From JBEEJL01 sp043744215 (lineage in GTDB: Bacteria; Pseudomonadota; Gammaproteobacteria; Burkholderiales; JBEEJL01): a stretch of 47,892 bases of DNA. A program made the translations under genes and the position numbers. Location of the stretch: assembly GCA_043744215.1 (NCBI GenBank), contig JAYTVC010000076.1, forward strand, positions 1 through 47,892, given 5' to 3'. The notes under the pieces were generated by a model. The model did no database searches, had not been told where the DNA came from, and saw only the letters and a program-made list of their open reading frames with translations. Of the stretch, positions 44,587-47,892 are shown piece after piece (position 1 is the first letter of the stretch; every line of letters starts with the position of its first letter).

Positions 44587-44757
44587 AGAAAGCAGGCCAG
44601 GCCGGAAATTTACATTAAAACATCACAAAATCAGTGCATTTACCTGATTTATATATTGAATTTTAATGCTCATGATGCCCATTGCTATTCGCGTTGTAAA
44701 GCAAAACTACGCTCAGGTTTGTGTCAAAAACGAAAGTTTACGCCACGGAAGCCCTGA

Positions 44758-46044
44758 TTAAACCGCTTGGGCTGCCGGCGTCGCAAGGGCGGGATAGATG
44801 CGCACGGTTTTCACCATACGACCCTGGGTTTGCACAATCTCAATCGGATAGTTTTCTATTTTCAGCGTGGTGCCAGGCTCGGGGATGTCTTCAAAATGTT
44901 CGAGAATCAACCCGTTGACGGTTTTGGGGCCGTCCACGGCAAACTTCATGTTGAGCTTGCGGTTAAGCAAACGTACCAGGCACGCGCCTTCGACCATTAC
45001 GCTGCCATCTGCCTGCTTTTGGTAGAGCCCGCTGCGCGAGGGTGCGTTGCTGGTGAATTCGCCCACCACTTCTTCGAGCACATCTTCGAGGGTGACCATG
45101 CCTTTGAGTTCGCCATACTCGTCGACCACCAGCGCGACGCGGCGCGGACTTTCTTGAAAGTTCTGCAGTTGGGTAAACAGCGGCGTGCCGGAGGGAATAA
45201 AATACGGCTCGGTCATGATTTCTTTGAGCGTCTCGGCGTTCAATTCACCGACGCGGCTTTGGTGCAACACGCGTCTTACATGCAGCACGCCGACAATATT
45301 ATCCAGTTGGGCCGAATATACCGGCACCCGCGTGTGGTGGCTGGTGGCAAGCTGTTCGCGAATTTCTTCAATGGGCGCATCGATATTGATGGCGTCAATC
45401 AAGTGGCGCGGCGTCATGATGTCATTGACGGTGATGTCTTCCAGCTCGAACAGGTTCGCCATGATGTGTTGGTGTTTGGGCGGAATATAATGGCCGCCTT
45501 CCATCACCAGCGTGCGCAGCTCTTCCATGCTTAGCACATGCTCTTCGGCGCTCGCAGGCTTAAGGCGCAGCAGCCACAATAAAGCTTTGACGAATAAATT
45601 GACAAACCACACCACGGGATAAAACACTTTCAGCAGCGGCGTGAGCACGTAACTCGACGGCAGCGCGATTTTTTCCGGATAGGCCGCGCCCATGATTTTC
45701 GGTGTGATTTCGGAAAACACCAGAATAAAAAATGTCGCCGCACCCGTCGCAATGGCCAGCGCAAACTGGCTGTCGCCAAAAGCGCGGCGTGTAATCTCGC
45801 CGACGATCAACGCCGAGGCCGCGTTCAACAAATTGTTGCCGAGCAAAATCACGCCGAGCAAACGGTCGGTATGTTCGAGCAAATCTGTCACCCAGCGCGC
45901 GCTGCGATGGCCTTCTTTCACCAAATGACGCAAGCGATAGCGGTTGATCGCCATCATGCTCGTTTCCGTCAGCGAAAAATACGCCGACACCACCAGCAAA
46001 ACGGCCAGCGCAATTAGCAATGCGCTTAACGGAATATTATCCAA
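44758..46044 (-). CDS. CNNM/CorC-HlyC family transporter (DUF21-CBS-CorC_HlyC)
   Basis: 428 residues: DUF21 membrane domain with about four helices (1-190; LTETSMMAINRYRLRHL), a CBS pair (about 205-330; IMTPRHLIDAI and VDEYGELKGMVTLEDVLEEVVGEF) and a C-terminal FAD-binding-like CorC_HlyC domain. Matches the YfjD/CorB group involved in magnesium or cobalt efflux. The neighbour order with a CcsA-like gene and ffh is also seen in E. coli (ffh-ypjD-yfjD). Confidence 0.9.
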   Translation of the reverse strand: MDNIPLSALLIALAVLLVVSAYFSLTETSMMAINRYRLRHLVKEGHRSARWVTDLLEHTDRLLGVILLGNNLLNAASALIVGEITRRAFGDSQFALAIATGAATFFILVFSEITPKIMGAAYPEKIALPSSYVLTPLLKVFYPVVWFVNLFVKALLWLLRLKPASAEEHVLSMEELRTLVMEGGHYIPPKHQHIMANLFELEDITVNDIMTPRHLIDAINIDAPIEEIREQLATSHHTRVPVYSAQLDNIVGVLHVRRVLHQSRVGELNAETLKEIMTEPYFIPSGTPLFTQLQNFQESPRRVALVVDEYGELKGMVTLEDVLEEVVGEFTSNAPSRSGLYQKQADGSVMVEGACLVRLLNRKLNMKFAVDGPKTVNGLILEHFEDIPEPGTTLKIENYPIEIVQTQGRMVKTVRIYPALATPAAQAV

Positions 46045-46143
46045 GTGAAATTTTCAACGATGAGAAGGAAGCAAAGTATTGGTGAGCGATGACGACTCTG
46101 TCAAGCGGATAAAACGGAAATCACCATTCGGGATATTAAAAAT

Positions 46144-46171
46144 ATTGATAATAATCAATAAGTTATGTAAC
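46144..46171 (+). promoter_or_regulatory. recurrent AT-rich motif, IHF-like site 12
   Basis: ATTGATAATAATCAATAAG followed by TTATGTAAC. It shares a 16-base palindrome with site 1 exactly. Positions 46153-46165 match WATCAANNNNTTR. It overlaps the stop codon of the CcsA-like gene and lies about 100 bp upstream of the transporter gene. Confidence 0.55.
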
Positions 46172-46993
46172 TCGCTGCAAAATTACTTCTATCACGAATT
46201 TCGAGCCTATGTAAGCTAAGAACAGGGCGACAAAACCTGCGAGCGTGAAGCGCACAGCCGTGCGTCCGCGCCAACCGTAAATTTTTCTGCCGGTCAGCAG
46301 CACCGCAAAAATCAACCAGGAGATCAGCGCAAAGACCGTTTTATGTTTACGTAAATCAAGCGCCTTGCCGAATAACTCTTCCGAGAAAAAAATGCCACTC
46401 ACCACGGTCAGTGTGAGCAAAATAAACCCCGCCCACAAAATGCGAAACAATAAACTTTCCATCGTCATCAACGGTGGCAAATTCGAAGCTGCGCTTGCTC
46501 CGCCTTTATTGTGCAAGCGTTTTTCCTGCACCAGAATCAGCACCGCGTGCAGCGCGGCAATGGTGAGAAAACTATAAGCCAGCATCGAAATAGCGAGATG
46601 AAATTTGAACGCCGGTACTGCGAAATTCAACAGGCGCCCAGCGGGAAATATAAACGGCAACAACGCGCAGATCGCCGCAGCCGCGAGCACATAACGATTG
46701 ATTGCTTTAAGGGGGTAATAAAAATTCGCCAGCCAATAAATGCCGACGGTCAGCCACATTACCAGTGACAACGCGTTGCCGACGCCAAAGTTCAGGCCGT
46801 CGCCGACAAACACCGAAGCGAACAATACCGTGCCGTGCAACAACCACGCCAGCGGCACGAGCGTCTGCACCATAGAGCGCGACGGCACGGCCATCGACGC
46901 TTCGCCCGCCACGCGCAAGTTCGCACGCCAGCCGTAACCGGCGAGCGCGGCATAAAGCAATGCGGTGATAAAATGCCAGATTGGGTTGTGCAT
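46163..46993 (-). CDS. ypjD: CcsA/YpjD-like cytochrome c assembly family membrane protein
   Basis: 276 residues with eight predicted TM helices. It has FKFHLAISMLAYSFLTIAALHA and the late LRKHKTVFALISWLIFAVLL, typical of the CcsA/HemX-like family; the cytoplasmic haem-handling WWD motif of true CcsA is absent. Function of YpjD is poorly known; it may affect haem or membrane stress. Divergent from ffh, as is common in Proteobacteria. Confidence 0.88.
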   Translation of the reverse strand: MHNPIWHFITALLYAALAGYGWRANLRVAGEASMAVPSRSMVQTLVPLAWLLHGTVLFASVFVGDGLNFGVGNALSLVMWLTVGIYWLANFYYPLKAINRYVLAAAAICALLPFIFPAGRLLNFAVPAFKFHLAISMLAYSFLTIAALHAVLILVQEKRLHNKGGASAASNLPPLMTMESLLFRILWAGFILLTLTVVSGIFFSEELFGKALDLRKHKTVFALISWLIFAVLLTGRKIYGWRGRTAVRFTLAGFVALFLAYIGSKFVIEVILQRVT

Positions 46994-47069
46994 GTTGTGC
47001 GAGACTACGAGAGAATAATACTAGTTTACCGCAACTCAACCTTCACCTGAAATTACAGAAAGCATCAGC

Positions 47070-47892
47070 ATGTTCGATAACTTAACCCAGCGCCTCGGCG
47101 GCGTGATCAAAACCCTGCGCGGGCAATCGCGTTTAACGGAAGACAATATCCAAGACGCGATGCGCGAAGTGCGCATGGCCTTGCTCGAAGCCGACGTAGC
47201 CTTGCCTGTCGTCAAAGATTTCATCGCGCATGTCAAAGAAAAAGCCTTGGGCGTCGATGTGATGCAAAGCCTCTCGCCCGGCCAGGCGCTGGTCGGTGTG
47301 GTGCATAGCGAACTCGTGGCGCTCATGGGTGGCGCGAACGAAGGAATCAATTTAGCCACGGTTCCACCCGCGATTATTCTCATGGCCGGTTTGCAAGGCT
47401 CAGGCAAAACCACTAGCAGCGGCAAGCTGGCAAAATTATTAAAAGAACAGCAAAAGAAAAAAGTGTTGCTGGTGAGCTGCGACGTGTATCGGCCCGCTGC
47501 CATCGAGCAATTAAAGTTGCTCGCCAAACAACTCGACGTCGATTTTTTTGCGTCGGATAAAACACAAAAACCAAACGACATCGCGCTCGCCGCGCAGGAC
47601 TACGCGAAAAAACATTTTCATGATGTGCTCATCGTCGATACCGCCGGACGGCTTGCGATAGATGAAGAAATGATGAATGAAATCAAACAGTTACATTCAT
47701 CGCTTAAACCCATCGAAACGCTCTTTGTCGTCGATGCCATGCAAGGCCAGGACGCAGTGAATGTCGCCAAAGCCTTCGGCGATGCGCTGCCGTTAACCGG
47801 CGTCATCCTCACCAAACTCGACGGCGATTCGCGCGGCGGCGCGGCGCTATCGGTGCGACACGTTACGCAAAAGCCGATTAAATTTATCGGCG
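47070..47892 (+). CDS. ffh: signal recognition particle protein Ffh (3' end outside window)
   Basis: The first 274 codons are present; the frame is open at the window edge. It begins MFDNLTQRLGGVIKTLRG (N domain); the GTPase domain has AGLQGSGKTTSSGKLAK, DVYRPAAIEQLK, DTAGRLAIDEEMM and TKLDGDSRGGAAL. The M domain that binds 4.5S RNA and signal peptides lies outside. Partner of FtsY at 21.6 kb. Confidence 0.97.
   Translation, partial: MFDNLTQRLGGVIKTLRGQSRLTEDNIQDAMREVRMALLEADVALPVVKDFIAHVKEKALGVDVMQSLSPGQALVGVVHSELVALMGGANEGINLATVPPAIILMAGLQGSGKTTSSGKLAKLLKEQQKKKVLLVSCDVYRPAAIEQLKLLAKQLDVDFFASDKTQKPNDIALAAQDYAKKHFHDVLIVDTAGRLAIDEEMMNEIKQLHSSLKPIETLFVVDAMQGQDAVNVAKAFGDALPLTGVILTKLDGDSRGGAALSVRHVTQKPIKFIG

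Overview
The window is about 47.9 kb of ordinary chromosome that I would place in the Betaproteobacteria. The evidence is the gene set and order: the small 425-residue class of GshA next to GshB, DUF3579 with rpsT and murJ, pilC-pilD-coaE-zapD-yacG, and a cox operon (ctaC with a cytochrome c tail, ctaD, a tiny assembly protein, ctaG, DUF2970, ctaE) followed by SURF1, ctaA and ctaB. Genus and order cannot be fixed from the sequence alone. Almost every gene is full length. Only the first (C-terminal part of a large FAD/Fe-S oxidoreductase) and the last (ffh) are cut by the window edges. No tRNA, rRNA, CRISPR array, transposase or integrase was seen.

Layout: 1-3.1 kb, oxidoreductase tail, HIT protein and an unrecognised 556-residue protein. 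3.2-5.4 kb, gshA-gshB (minus strand). 5.65-8.6 kb, ABC-F ATPase, M28 peptidase and an alkyltransferase-like DNA repair protein. 8.64-9.44 kb, a cluster of palindromic intergenic repeats. 9.4-14 kb, argF, argD and an Orn/Lys/Arg decarboxylase, with a tandemly duplicated, highly folded 155-bp element at the decarboxylase 3' end. 14.1-20.1 kb, DUF3579, rpsT, murJ, a cupin and bioF-bioA-bioD. 20.2-24.3 kb, ferredoxin, coaD and rsmD, divergent from ftsY, ftsE and ftsX. 24.5-27.1 kb, a GMC oxidoreductase and rpoH, the latter behind a CIRCE (HrcA) operator. 27.4-30.9 kb, one accessory island. 31-40 kb, the cytochrome aa3-type oxidase structural and assembly genes with haem A synthesis. 40-44.5 kb, DUF2244, yacG, zapD, coaE, pilD and pilC. 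44.8-47.9 kb, a CorC/HlyC-type transporter, a CcsA-like membrane protein and ffh.

The most interesting locus is the island at 27.4-30.9 kb. It encodes a 1102-residue protein with the order Xre-type helix-turn-helix, SIR2 (NAD-consuming effector), NACHT NTPase, HEAT repeats. This looks like a bacterial NLR/STAND anti-phage protein with a DNA-binding-type domain fused in front. Its C-terminal HEAT repeats are five in-frame 96-bp tandem units that are nearly identical in DNA and differ mainly at a few clustered positions. A possible small membrane protein is encoded just upstream with a 4-nt overlap.

Two further signals cut across genes. First, an AT-rich motif of about 25 bp recurs at nine places, mostly intergenic and often on a stop codon. 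It contains a match to the IHF consensus. Second, the two acidic residues that bind the Mg/Mn ion between oxidase subunits I and II are both replaced by their amides (Asp to Asn in CtaD, Glu to Gln in CtaC).
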